DNA from: JAOTVV01 sp039591075
GTDB lineage: Bacteria; Gemmatimonadota; Gemmatimonadetes; Gemmatimonadales; GWC2-71-9
NCBI GenBank assembly: GCA_039591075.1
Contig: JBDHEI010000067.1
Coordinates: 1-12,792, forward strand
DNA: 12,792 nucleotides
Direction: 5' to 3'
Part shown: piece by piece, positions 1 through 6,605 of the stretch
Layout: the number at the start of each line of letters is the position of its first letter
How positions within the stretch are numbered: the first letter of the stretch is position 1
Made by a program: the position numbers and the translations under genes
Notes under the pieces: generated by a model
Database searches by the model: none
Seen by the model: only the letters and a program-made list of their open reading frames with translations
Told to the model about the DNA's origin: nothing

Positions 1-46
1 GGCGTATCCGTACCGGCGTCGGCCCGCCCCGAACGGCAATGACATC

Positions 47-520
47 ATGATCGAAGAGATCCGCGGCAAGCTCCTGGCAGAGGTCGAAGCGCTCAATCAC
101 GAGCTGCACGTGGTCCTGCCCGACACGCTCAAGAAGGCGATCCAAAACGGGGATCTGCGCGAGAACGCGGACTACCATGCGGCGATCGAGCGGCATGGGA
201 TGATTCAACGGCGGCTCGAGCAGCTGCGGTCGCGGCTGTACCAGCTGTCCGACGTGGATCTGTCGACCGTTCCCACCGACCGCGTGGGTCTCGGCTCGCG
301 CCTGACGGTCGTGGATTTGGACACCAAGGAGAAGCAGGTGTTCGAGGTGGTGATCCCCGACGCCGTCGACGTGGAGGCGGAACACATCTCCGTATCGTCG
401 CCGCTAGGCCAGGCCCTGCTCAACAAGAAGGTGAAGGACGTCGTGACGGTTCGGCTGCCGGCCGGGCAGCGGCGGCTGCGGATCAGTAAGCTCCAGACGG
501 CGCACGACCTGGCGCAGTAG
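47..520 (+). CDS. greA: GreA/GreB-family transcript cleavage factor
   Basis: The 157-residue product has the length and two-part layout of GreA, which enters the secondary channel of RNA polymerase and stimulates cleavage of backtracked RNA. Residues 1-70 form the antiparallel coiled coil. The tip motif GDLRENADYH (35-44) carries the acidic residues (D36, E39) that coordinate the catalytic magnesium in the family. Residues 80-150 form the FKBP-like domain, with the signature SPLGQALLNKKVKD (118-131). The N-terminus lacks the usual TPEGY-type opening, so the first helix starts a little differently from E. coli GreA. The ATG has no strong Shine-Dalgarno in the 46 bases available, and the promoter probably lies outside the window. 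A hairpin terminator follows. The family call is firm. GreA rather than another Gre paralogue is the best guess. Confidence 0.93.
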   Translation: MIEEIRGKLLAEVEALNHELHVVLPDTLKKAIQNGDLRENADYHAAIERHGMIQRRLEQLRSRLYQLSDVDLSTVPTDRVGLGSRLTVVDLDTKEKQVFEVVIPDAVDVEAEHISVSSPLGQALLNKKVKDVVTVRLPAGQRRLRISKLQTAHDLAQ

Positions 521-575
521 GCTCCCCACCGGCGGTTCGCAGCACTCCACGTAACCAATTGACATAGAGTGAGTT

Positions 576-608
576 AGGGGTCCCGGATGACACGGTGGGA
601 CCCCTTTT
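576..608 (+). terminator. Rho-independent terminator after greA
   Basis: GGGGTCCC (577-584) pairs perfectly with GGGACCCC (597-604) across a 12-nt loop, and A576/T605 adds a ninth pair. TTTTCT follows immediately. It lies 56 nt past the greA stop, in the right orientation to end the greA transcript. Confidence 0.75.
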
Positions 609-695
609 CTCGCTTCCTTTGGCCGCCGCTCGTCCCACTCCCGCACATCGGTGTGACCCCAGTCACGGGCCATCGCCGGTCTGTGCAGTACTCAA

Positions 696-710
696 TGTGG
701 TCGGACCACA
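696..710. promoter_or_regulatory. 15-bp palindrome, possible operator
   Basis: TGTGGTC G GACCACA is a perfect 7+1+7 inverted repeat, 67 nt upstream of the outer-membrane protein start. A second, smaller inverted repeat, GTGAC-CCCA-GTCAC, lies at 653-666. There is no T-run, so the palindrome is not terminator-like, and its size and place fit a dimeric repressor or activator site. No convincing -35/-10 pair was found nearby, and no regulator is identified. Confidence 0.3.
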
Positions 711-777
711 AGCGTTTGCGCGTCGGCACGATGCCACGGCTCGTACGAGCGCACCCGCGAGAGAAGAGGAGGACCCG

Positions 778-1425
778 ATGCAGACCGTCGTACGCGTGCT
801 TGGAGCATCGTTGGCCGTGACGGTCCTGACCGTGCTGTCCACACCCTTGACGTACGCTCAGGGACTCTCGATCGCGCCCACCGTGGGCATCTACGCGCCG
901 ACAGGCGACTTGCTGAACACCGTCACCATGAGCGGCAACACCATCGCGTTCCGGCAACGCGTTGGTCTGGCCGTCGGCGGGCGGCTCGGCTTGTCCTTCG
1001 GGCGGGTCGGGTTGTCGGCAACCGGCTCCTACGTCCCGACGCGGCTGCAGGCCACCATCACCGAAACGGGCATCGCGCAGAACTCTCAGGACTACACGGC
1101 GCTGTGGTTCGGCACGGGACGGGTCAACCTGTGGCTGCTGCCGCGCTCGAGCCCACTCTCACTAGGTGTGAACGGCGGCGTGGGCCTCGTCGGGCGCGGC
1201 CCGACCGCGGTGACCGATGACGAGGGCAACGTGTATACGGACGTGTCGCGGAACGACTGGGGTGGTGTAGTGGGTGGCACCGTCGGCCTCAATCTCGGGA
1301 TCATCGGCGTGTTCGTGTCGGTCGACGACTACATCTACAACCCGTCCGTGTTCGAGCAGCTGGGCGTGAAGTCGGATACCCAAAACGACCTGCAGTTCTC
1401 CTTCGGGTTCGGCAGCCGGTTCTAG
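778..1425 (+). CDS. Small outer-membrane beta-barrel protein with signal peptide
   Basis: The start is the ATG at 778, with a textbook AGGAGG (767-772) five bases upstream; an in-frame ATG at 595 lacks this and would bury the signal peptide. The 215-residue product opens with a signal peptide (short basic N-region, hydrophobic core, and TYAQ as the likely cleavage site before GLSIAP, about residue 28). The mature part is made of alternating glycine-rich and aromatic beta strands, such as LSIAPTVGIYAP, VGLAVGGRLGLSFG and LQFSFGFGSRF. It ends in Phe, as expected of the C-terminal signal recognised by the BAM assembly machine. This supports a small OmpA/OmpW-like barrel in the outer membrane. 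No specific ligand or pore role can be read from the sequence. The gene is monocistronic or leads the next gene, and is followed by two strong hairpins. Confidence 0.85.
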   Translation: MQTVVRVLGASLAVTVLTVLSTPLTYAQGLSIAPTVGIYAPTGDLLNTVTMSGNTIAFRQRVGLAVGGRLGLSFGRVGLSATGSYVPTRLQATITETGIAQNSQDYTALWFGTGRVNLWLLPRSSPLSLGVNGGVGLVGRGPTAVTDDEGNVYTDVSRNDWGGVVGGTVGLNLGIIGVFVSVDDYIYNPSVFEQLGVKSDTQNDLQFSFGFGSRF

Positions 1426-1433
1426 GTAGGGTG

Positions 1434-1497
1434 GAGGAGGGCGGCCGACCGCCCTCCTCAGCTGCCTTGCGGCCGGCGCATCGCCGCAGGCAGCTTT
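1434..1497 (+). terminator. Two tandem hairpins after the outer-membrane protein gene
   Basis: The first hairpin has an 11-bp perfect GC-rich stem (1434-1444 with 1449-1459) and a CCGA loop. One base later comes a second with 12 pairs and one bulged T: AGCTGCC-T-TGCGG (1460-1472) with CCGCAGGCAGCT (1484-1495). The second ends in only three Ts. The pair probably ends or attenuates transcription of the barrel gene. The weak T-tract leaves mRNA 3'-end protection as an alternative. Confidence 0.55.
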
Positions 1498-1556
1498 CCG
1501 GCACCGAGCGGTCCAGCCTCGCCGCGAGCAGAGTCCCACTTCCCCGGAGAGCCGCG

Positions 1557-1925
1557 ATGCCGGAAGCCACCGTCACCTTCCGTTTCTCCTACAAAGGCGT
1601 CGCCAAGGTCATCCTGGCAATTGCCCTCGGTTTGGCCTTCGCGTACGGGATGATCCTCGACGGCCGGGCGAGTCTGGAGCGCGCCGAAACTCTGACGTAC
1701 GAGGAGTACGTGGAGGGATTCGACGCGTACCAGGAGGAGCTGATCGCCGACGTGTTGTCGCCCACGGCGAGCGTCGTCGCCGGCCTGATGGTGGCCGGCC
1801 TGCTGCTCTCGCTCTACGAGGTGCTGGCTTCCGGTCTCGGGTGGGTTATCGAGCGCGTCGCAGTCAGGTTTGGTGGCGGACCGAGGCCCGGTGCGCCGCG
1901 TTGGGGACCGGAGGTGGAATTCTGA
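1557..1925 (+). CDS. Hypothetical two-TM membrane protein
   Basis: The ATG at 1557 is preceded by GGAGA (1546-1550) at normal spacing; the in-frame upstream stretch runs through the hairpins and is not coding. The 122-residue product has a first membrane segment at about 18-34 (VILAIALGLAFAYGMIL) and a charged, Glu/Tyr-rich middle at 40-66. A second membrane segment lies at about 69-90 (TASVVAGLMVAGLLLSLYEVL), followed by a short Gly/Pro/Arg-rich tail. The acidic middle should form a small helical domain between the two segments. I do not recognise a family, and no enzymatic motif is visible. It sits 131 bp after the outer-membrane protein gene, behind the hairpins, so co-transcription is possible but weakened. 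The gene call itself is good because of the start signal and membrane pattern. Confidence 0.7.
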   Translation: MPEATVTFRFSYKGVAKVILAIALGLAFAYGMILDGRASLERAETLTYEEYVEGFDAYQEELIADVLSPTASVVAGLMVAGLLLSLYEVLASGLGWVIERVAVRFGGGPRPGAPRWGPEVEF

Positions 1926-2418
1926 GAATCTCGTTTTGGATAGTATGCGCGACCCCTGTGGCCCGTCACCGGGATGGCAGAGTTCTTGCTTTTCTCAGGG
2001 TCGAGGGGGGCGAGGGCTGAGACGGAAGCCTTCTCGATACCTGCTTGAGTGCATGTCCGCCTGATCTGCCTTCGCCCTCCTGACCATCACCTCCTGCCGC
2101 CTACGCTCATCGGGTCGCGCTCGCCGCCGGCTCGTGACCTCGCTGCGTCCATTCCCGGCTCGAGACCCGCAGTGCGATCATCGGCGCCTGACCGCGCGCG
2201 TCCCCCAGCCCACCAATGGCGCCCGTCAGTTGTTGGAGGCGTGCATCAGCGCGTCCGCGATACAAGAGCTGTCGCCACACCGAAACCCGACCGAAAATGG
2301 GCCGTCGTTTGACGGTGAGAGGCTAGCCCGAGCGGGTGGGCTGACGACCGCGTACTATTCTCCAACTGCCGGGTCCGTTCGGGTCCCCGATACTGCAACA
2401 CACGACGCGGGTGCCATC
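1926..2418. other. 493-bp stretch with no convincing gene
   Basis: Short ORFs here translate to Arg/Pro/Ser-rich sequence typical of unselected GC-rich DNA. Small inverted repeats occur near its right end: CCGTC-GTTT-GACGG (2302-2315), and AGCCC with GGGCT (2325-2329/2338-2342). A TAC-TAT box at 2353-2358 could be a -10 element for the next gene, but it has no matching -35. No tRNA or known riboswitch could be recognised. Confidence 0.5.
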
Positions 2419-3585
2419 ATGATCGAAGAGCTGTACACCCCTCAACAGGTCGACCTCAGGGCGCGCGCGCGCGCACTGGCTGAGACCGTGATGCGGCCGG
2501 TGGCGGCCAAATACGACGCGGAACAGACGTACCCCTGGGAAGTGCAGCACGCCATCAGGGACGCTGGTCTCTCGGGCGTGTGGATTCCGAAGGAGTACGG
2601 TGGCCTTGGTGGCGGGGTGCTGGATCTATGCCTCGTCGTGGAGGAGTTCTCGCGGGCCTGCGGCGGCATGGGTGTGAGCTTCGCAGTGAACGCGCTCGGT
2701 TCTTTTCCCATCATCGTCGGGGGCACCGACGAGCAGAAGGAGCGCTGGCTCCCGGGCATCGCCGCCGGCGAGAAGCTCATCGCATTCGGACTGTCGGAGA
2801 AGGAAGCCGGATCCGATGCCGGGTCGATGAAGACGCTCGCCGAGAAAGACGGTGACCACTATGTGTTGCGGGGAGAGAAGAAGTGGAACACCGGCGGGTC
2901 GGTCGCATCGTACAACACCATCTTCGCCGTCACCGAGCCGGGCCGCGGTGCGCGCGGCGTCTCGGCGTTCGTGGTGGAGGAGGGGACGCCAGGCTACCGG
3001 GTGGGCAAGCACGAAGACAAGATGGGGATCCGCTGCGTTCCCGTGGTTGAGATTCATCTGGATGATTGCCGCGTACCGGCGGAGAACCTCCTGGGAGGAG
3101 AAGAGGGGCGGGGATTCAAGCACGCAATGATCACGTTGGACCGGGCACGGCCCGGAGTGGCGGCGCAGGCCGTGGGACTCGCACAGGGCGCGCTCGACCT
3201 CGCCATGCAGTACACGCACGAGCGCCAGCAGTTCGGCCAGTCAGTGAGTTCGTTCCAGGGAGTGCAGTGGATGCTCGCGGACATGGCGACACAGGTCGAG
3301 GCCGCCCGGCAGTTGGTGCATCACGCCGCCCGCGTGATCGACAGCGGGCACCGCCACATCACGAAGGTGTCGGCCATGTGCAAGCTCATGTCTACCGACG
3401 TGGCGATGCGGGTCACCACCGATTGCGTGCAGCTGTTCGGCGGCTACGGCTACTGTAAGGACTACCCGATCGAGAAATTCATGCGCGACGCCAAGATCAC
3501 GCAGATCTACGAGGGCACCAACCAGATCCAGCGGCTAGTGATTGCGCGGAGTCTATTGCGGGAGGCCGCGAGTGGAGGGAGCTAG
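2419..3585 (+). CDS. Acyl-CoA dehydrogenase (FAD), medium-chain-like
   Basis: This FAD flavoenzyme introduces the alpha-beta double bond in acyl-CoA thioesters and passes electrons to ETF. The 388-residue product fits the family length when started at the ATG at 2419 (MIEELYTPQQ); the in-frame ATG at 2134 would add about 95 low-complexity residues. The order of parts is: alpha-helical N-domain; beta domain with GLSEKEAGSDAGSMKT (124-139) and KWNTGG (155-160, where most members have W-I-T-N); and C-terminal helical domain with ERQQFGQ (268-274), GGYGY (341-345) and the catalytic-base motif YEGTNQIQ. Glu365 is the predicted base, in the position used by medium- and short-chain members. LDRARPGVAAQAVGLAQ resembles mitochondrial MCAD. 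There is no strong Shine-Dalgarno. It stands alone, so the natural substrate cannot be deduced. Confidence 0.94.
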   Translation: MIEELYTPQQVDLRARARALAETVMRPVAAKYDAEQTYPWEVQHAIRDAGLSGVWIPKEYGGLGGGVLDLCLVVEEFSRACGGMGVSFAVNALGSFPIIVGGTDEQKERWLPGIAAGEKLIAFGLSEKEAGSDAGSMKTLAEKDGDHYVLRGEKKWNTGGSVASYNTIFAVTEPGRGARGVSAFVVEEGTPGYRVGKHEDKMGIRCVPVVEIHLDDCRVPAENLLGGEEGRGFKHAMITLDRARPGVAAQAVGLAQGALDLAMQYTHERQQFGQSVSSFQGVQWMLADMATQVEAARQLVHHAARVIDSGHRHITKVSAMCKLMSTDVAMRVTTDCVQLFGGYGYCKDYPIEKFMRDAKITQIYEGTNQIQRLVIARSLLREAASGGS

Positions 3586-3621
3586 GGGTGCCGGCTGTCG
3601 CGGGTCGGCCCCGTGCGTCCC

Positions 3622-3951
3622 CTACGGCTCGAGTGATCGCCGGTATGCTACGAGTCGCGCTTCCAGATCGGGCGGCTGGACGGCCAACAGCTTGCCGGTA
3701 ACCGAGACGACGATCCGCACACGGTTCACCCCTGCGAGTCCAACCCTCGAGTACGTAAAGACCCACGCGCGCGGGTTGCCCTTGACGGACTCCACGCCCC
3801 GAAACGAGAACGTGCTGGTCCGTCCCTCGACCGGAGACCGCGGCCCCCCCACCAGCTCGCCCGCGGTGAATCGCGCGCCGGCGTACGACCCGGTGCCGAC
3901 GATTGCGAGCGCGAAGGCGACCCAGAACAGCGCTTTGATGACGCGTCGCAC
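3622..3951 (-). CDS. Hypothetical membrane-anchored protein
   Basis: The GTG at 3951 is chosen because the sequence AAAGGAG (complement of 3957-3963) lies five bases upstream; a longer version from an ATG at 4053 lacks a ribosome site. The 109-residue product begins MRRVIKALFW and has one membrane segment at about 6-24, either an uncleaved anchor or a signal sequence. The region after it (25-109) has beta-strand-like stretches such as TSTFSFRGVES and VNRVRIVVSVTGKLLAV. By topology it would face the periplasm. No family is recognised. It converges on the acyl-CoA dehydrogenase with a 36-bp gap, and faces away from the broken protease gene. Confidence 0.65.
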   Translation of the reverse strand: MRRVIKALFWVAFALAIVGTGSYAGARFTAGELVGGPRSPVEGRTSTFSFRGVESVKGNPRAWVFTYSRVGLAGVNRVRIVVSVTGKLLAVQPPDLEARLVAYRRSLEP

Positions 3952-4097
3952 GTAGGCTCCTTTCAGTGGGAGGTTGGCGCGGCCCGTCCATCGTTCGATC
4001 TGACCCCGCTCAAGTAGGCCCGTCGCGGCCCAAGACGCAATAGTTGGGGTCACCTCGCCGCCGATCCGGCCGGCCTTCTACGGCGGCGGCCATCATG

Positions 4098-4130
4098 CGA
4101 TATTAAAAAAATGGATCGGTTTTGTAGCAT
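4098..4130. promoter_or_regulatory. AT-rich patch in a divergent intergenic region
   Basis: A locally AT-rich stretch (TATTAAAAAAATGG, then TTTTGTAGCAT) interrupts very GC-rich DNA between the minus-strand gene starting at 3951 and the plus-strand remnant at 4134. It contains -10-like boxes on both strands: TAATAT on minus, and TAGCAT on plus at 4125-4130. Neither has a good -35 at 17 nt. It is a candidate promoter region only. Confidence 0.25.
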
Positions 4131-4133
4131 GTC

Positions 4134-4353
4134 GTGGCGGTGACCCCTCCCGGACGCCCATCACTCACGCTCGGCTGGCGTGAGTGGGTCTGCCTTCCGG
4201 TATTCGGCATCCCCAAGATCAAGGCTAAGCTCGACACCGGCGCCCGGTCCTCGGCGCTCCACGTGGTGGACGTCAAGACGTTTCGGAGGGACAGCGTCGA
4301 GCTTGCCCGAGAAGAAAGGCAAGCCCGCTAAGAAACGGCCGACTCGTGCCTAG
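4134..4353 (+). pseudogene. Truncated ATP-dependent zinc protease (RimK-linked retropepsin-like)
   Basis: The readable part is a 65-codon frame from a GTG at 4134. Its stretch LGWREWVCLPVFGIPKIKAK, directly followed by LDTGARSSALHVV, matches the opening of the DUF785/RimK-associated zinc protease family, including the DTGA(R)TSAL motif with its Asp. Family members run to about 140-160 residues. Here recognisable similarity stops near residue 50, and the frame ends at 4331. In the +1 frame a Lys-rich tail, LPEKKGKPAKKRPTRA, then runs to a TAG at 4351-4353. The simplest reading is a gene that lost its middle, joining its start out of frame to its own or another gene's end. A functional short peptide is not excluded. 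The family assignment of the N-terminal part is firm. Confidence 0.7.
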
Positions 4354-4374
4354 CCCGGGACACCTACACTTGCG

Positions 4375-5424
4375 ATGCCGACCACGACCACCGCGATACT
4401 GATCGAGCGCCACGGGCCACCGGACGTGTTCGTGGAACGGGAGGTGCCGCTCCGCGATCTCGGCCCCGGCGACGTCCATCTCCGAGTCTTGGCCGTTGGG
4501 GTCAATTTCGGCGATCTCGCCATGCGGGCCGGTCTATACGGCACGGTGCCGCCGCGACCTTATAGCCCCGGGTTCGAGATCTCCGGCGAGGTGGTACGCG
4601 CCGGGAACGAGGTCAAGGGATGGAAAGCGGGCGACCGCGCGGTCGCGCTGCTCCGCTTCGGCGGCTACGCACGCGACGTGGTGGTGGGAGCCAATCAGCT
4701 CGCGCCGTATCCGCCATCACTCACGCCGGAGCAGGCGGTGGCGGTCCCGGTGGCGTTCCTCACAGCCTGGGTCTGCCTGTTCGAAGCGGCGCGGGCCCGC
4801 GCTGGCGAGACCGTCCTCGTACTTGGCGCCGGCGGTGGGGTCGGGACGGCTGCGGTGCAGCTCGCCGTTCACCAGGGGCTGCGGGTCATCGGGACGGCCG
4901 GAACGGATAAGAAGCGTGCCTTTGTAACCGACCTCGGCGCGGCGGCATGCTTTGATTCGCGCGGTGACTGGGAGCCCGCGGTCGAGCAGTTCGTCGGCCC
5001 GCGCAACGTCGACATTGCCCTCGATCCGATCGGCGGGAGGGCCACGGCCGGGTGCCGCCGGCTCCTCGCCCCACTCGGGCGCCTCGTGTTCTACGGTCTG
5101 AGCGAGGCGATGCCGGGTCGACGGAAGAACCTGCTTCGAGCGGCCTGGGCGTGGCTCCGAACGCCGCGATTCCATCCGTACTCGCTCATCGTGCCGAACG
5201 TGGGCATCTTTGGCGTGCATCTGTTGCATCTGGAGTCCAAGAATCAGGTGCTCCTGCCCGCCCTTGCAGAGATCTACGAGGGTGTGGTGAACGGGGCGCT
5301 GCGTCCGGTGGTCGACTGCGCGTTCCCGCTCACCCGTGCCGGTGCCGTAGAGGCGCATCGCTACATCCACGAGCGCCGCAATCTCGGCAAGGTAGTGCTG
5401 ACCGTCTCAGACGTCGGGGCGTGA
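4375..5424 (+). CDS. Zinc-independent MDR oxidoreductase (quinone reductase/VAT-1-like)
   Basis: The 349-residue product has the two-domain fold of medium-chain dehydrogenases that reduce quinones or activated double bonds with NADPH. The N-terminal GroES-like domain contains VGVNFGDLAMRAGLY (41-55), the NF-x-D motif of the quinone oxidoreductase branch. It also has PGFEISGEVV (65-74) and GDRAVALLRFGGYAR (86-100). The Rossmann domain has LVLGAGGGVGTAAVQLA (148-164), which fits the AxxGxxG nucleotide loop. The C-terminal part (NGALRPVVDCAFPLTRAGAVEAH, then NLGKVVLTV) is typical of the family. No catalytic or structural zinc Cys cluster is seen. Spacing of motifs and the long mid-C-terminal insertion recall VAT-1. 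The ATG lacks a clear Shine-Dalgarno. The substrate cannot be determined. Its 3' end overlaps the convergent gene by 18 bp. Confidence 0.9.
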   Translation: MPTTTTAILIERHGPPDVFVEREVPLRDLGPGDVHLRVLAVGVNFGDLAMRAGLYGTVPPRPYSPGFEISGEVVRAGNEVKGWKAGDRAVALLRFGGYARDVVVGANQLAPYPPSLTPEQAVAVPVAFLTAWVCLFEAARARAGETVLVLGAGGGVGTAAVQLAVHQGLRVIGTAGTDKKRAFVTDLGAAACFDSRGDWEPAVEQFVGPRNVDIALDPIGGRATAGCRRLLAPLGRLVFYGLSEAMPGRRKNLLRAAWAWLRTPRFHPYSLIVPNVGIFGVHLLHLESKNQVLLPALAEIYEGVVNGALRPVVDCAFPLTRAGAVEAHRYIHERRNLGKVVLTVSDVGA

Positions 5425-6123
5425 GGCGAGATCCGCGATCTGGTCCGACTCGAAGATGGAGTATCCTCCGGTCTCGAGCTGTGCTGCGCGCACCATGGCC
5501 CGCGCGACGTCGGCGGCGCGAATCGGCCGGAGCCGGCTGAACCGCCCGCGCATGAGCGGTGAGAGGCCCAGCATCGCCATTGCGCTCACCCGCTCGCCCA
5601 GACGGAGGTCCTTCCGCTCTCCCAGCAACAGCGACGGTCGAAACACGAGCGCCGCGGTGAACGGCAGCTTCCGAATCGCCGCTTCCAAGTCGCCTTTCAC
5701 CCTGAGGTAGAAGGTTCGTGAATCGGGATCGGCCCCGAGTGACGACACCAGCAGAAGCTGTTGCGCACCCTGGCCGAGCGTGGCGCGCGCAAGCGCCATC
5801 GGATACCCGAAATCCACCTGACGGAACGCATCGCGTGAGCCCGCCTTGCCGATCGTGGTGCCGAGGCAGCAGAACACGTCGTCGGCGGCGAGATCGCGTG
5901 CCGACTCGAGGTCGGCGAAATCGACCATCACCTGACGCAGCTTGGGGTGTGCACGATCGAGGGGACGCCGTCCGACGGCGATGACCGACCCGTAGCGGTC
6001 GGACGCCAGCAGGTCCGTCACGCAGTGGCCACCGACCAGCCCCGTCGCGCCGGCGACGATCGCGGTTCGGGGCGGAGACGCGAATGACGGCGGTCGGGAA
6101 GGGTGTCGCTCGCCCATGGCCAT
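5407..6123 (-). CDS. NAD(P)-binding protein, HTATIP2/TIP30-like atypical SDR
   Basis: The start at 6123 (MAMGERHPSR) gives 238 residues, near family size; a frame from 6231 adds a low-complexity leader, and neither start has a good ribosome site. The Rossmann opening is TAIVAGATGLVGGH (20-33), with the glycine motif GATGLVGG. Family hallmarks follow: VGRRPLDRAHPKL (50-62), DVFCCLGTTIGKAGSRDAF (82-100), VDFGYP, LVSSLGADPDSRTFYLRVKGD (125-145, including Ser and the YxxxK pair Y139/K143) and FRPSLLLGER (161-170). These match bacterial relatives of human HTATIP2, for which no reaction is firmly established. The tail-to-tail overlap with the MDR gene means transcripts could interfere. The next gene upstream is divergent, with 181 bp between. 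Confidence 0.88.
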   Translation of the reverse strand: MAMGERHPSRPPSFASPPRTAIVAGATGLVGGHCVTDLLASDRYGSVIAVGRRPLDRAHPKLRQVMVDFADLESARDLAADDVFCCLGTTIGKAGSRDAFRQVDFGYPMALARATLGQGAQQLLLVSSLGADPDSRTFYLRVKGDLEAAIRKLPFTAALVFRPSLLLGERKDLRLGERVSAMAMLGLSPLMRGRFSRLRPIRAADVARAMVRAAQLETGGYSIFESDQIADLASRPDV

Positions 6124-6304
6124 CACGCGGGGTCGGAAACCAAGGGGGGTCGCCGCCAGGTCGCTCCGGGGCGTTGTTGCTGTAATCCCGATGCTCTCGG
6201 TCGGCGAGAATGATCCTCGGTGGGCCCGCATGACCTGGCGCGTCCCGCGTCCAGCGCGTATGTCAAGCGGGGAGGCTGCCGCATTCCTTCACCGGGAGCA
6301 TGGC

Positions 6305-6565
6305 ATGGCTGAACAACTGGTCGGAACGGTGACGCATTTCTTCAAGGGCCCGAGTGTGGCGGTGGTCAAGGTTGTCGAGGGCCACGTCGCGTTGGGTGAC
6401 AAGGTACGGTTTCTGGGACACACCAGCGACTTCACCGAACCCATCACCTCGATGGAGGTGAACCACCAAAAGGTCGAGCGGGCGAACGTCGGCGACGAGG
6501 TCGCGATTCAGGTGGTGGCGCGCGTGCGACCACACGATAAGGTCTTCAGGGTCGTTCCGGACTGA
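6305..6565 (+). CDS. Stand-alone EF-Tu domain-2-like protein
   Basis: The ATG at 6305 has GGGAG (6294-6298) six bases upstream; the longer frame from 6116 reads through the divergent intergenic region. The 86-residue product is a single beta barrel. It reads MAEQLVGTVTHFFKGPSVAV at the start, then GDKVRFLGHTSDFTEPITSMEV, ANVGDEVAIQV and RPHDKVFRVV. This is the pattern of the small translation-factor domain-II-like proteins annotated as translation elongation factor-like in archaea and bacteria, and related to the C-terminal domain of some U32 peptidases. The G(H)TSDF and SMEV(N/E)H motifs are characteristic. There is no GTPase domain, so it is not itself an elongation factor, and its role is not established. 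No U32 peptidase gene is in the window. Confidence 0.85.
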   Translation: MAEQLVGTVTHFFKGPSVAVVKVVEGHVALGDKVRFLGHTSDFTEPITSMEVNHQKVERANVGDEVAIQVVARVRPHDKVFRVVPD

Positions 6566-6571
6566 TCCACG

Positions 6572-6593
6572 GCGCCGCCGTGCAAAGCGGCGC
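6572..6593. terminator. GC hairpin between convergent genes
   Basis: GCGCCGC (6572-6578) pairs with GCGGCGC (6587-6593) around an 8-nt loop, in the 40-bp gap between stop codons of convergent genes. There is no T-run on either strand, so termination is only plausible. Confidence 0.4.
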
Positions 6594-6605
6594 GCGCCAA
6601 CCGGG

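Noticed and set aside
559..564. TTGACA as a -35 box after greA
   Set aside because: No -10-like box lies 16-18 nt downstream, and the terminator stem occupies that space.
1990..2075. TPP-riboswitch-like words (GGGCTGAGA and ATACCTG) in the long gap
   Set aside because: The spacing and the remaining conserved core (the GAACCTGAT...TAAT...CC part and closing stem) are absent, and the downstream gene is an acyl-CoA dehydrogenase, not a thiamine gene.
1977..2120. 30-codon minus-strand ORF preceded by AGGAGG
   Set aside because: The ribosome site is only two bases from the ATG and the product is Arg/Pro-rich without further support.
2134..2418. 95-residue N-terminal extension of the acyl-CoA dehydrogenase
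   Set aside because: It is low-complexity, has no family counterpart, and the ATG at 2419 gives the normal family length.
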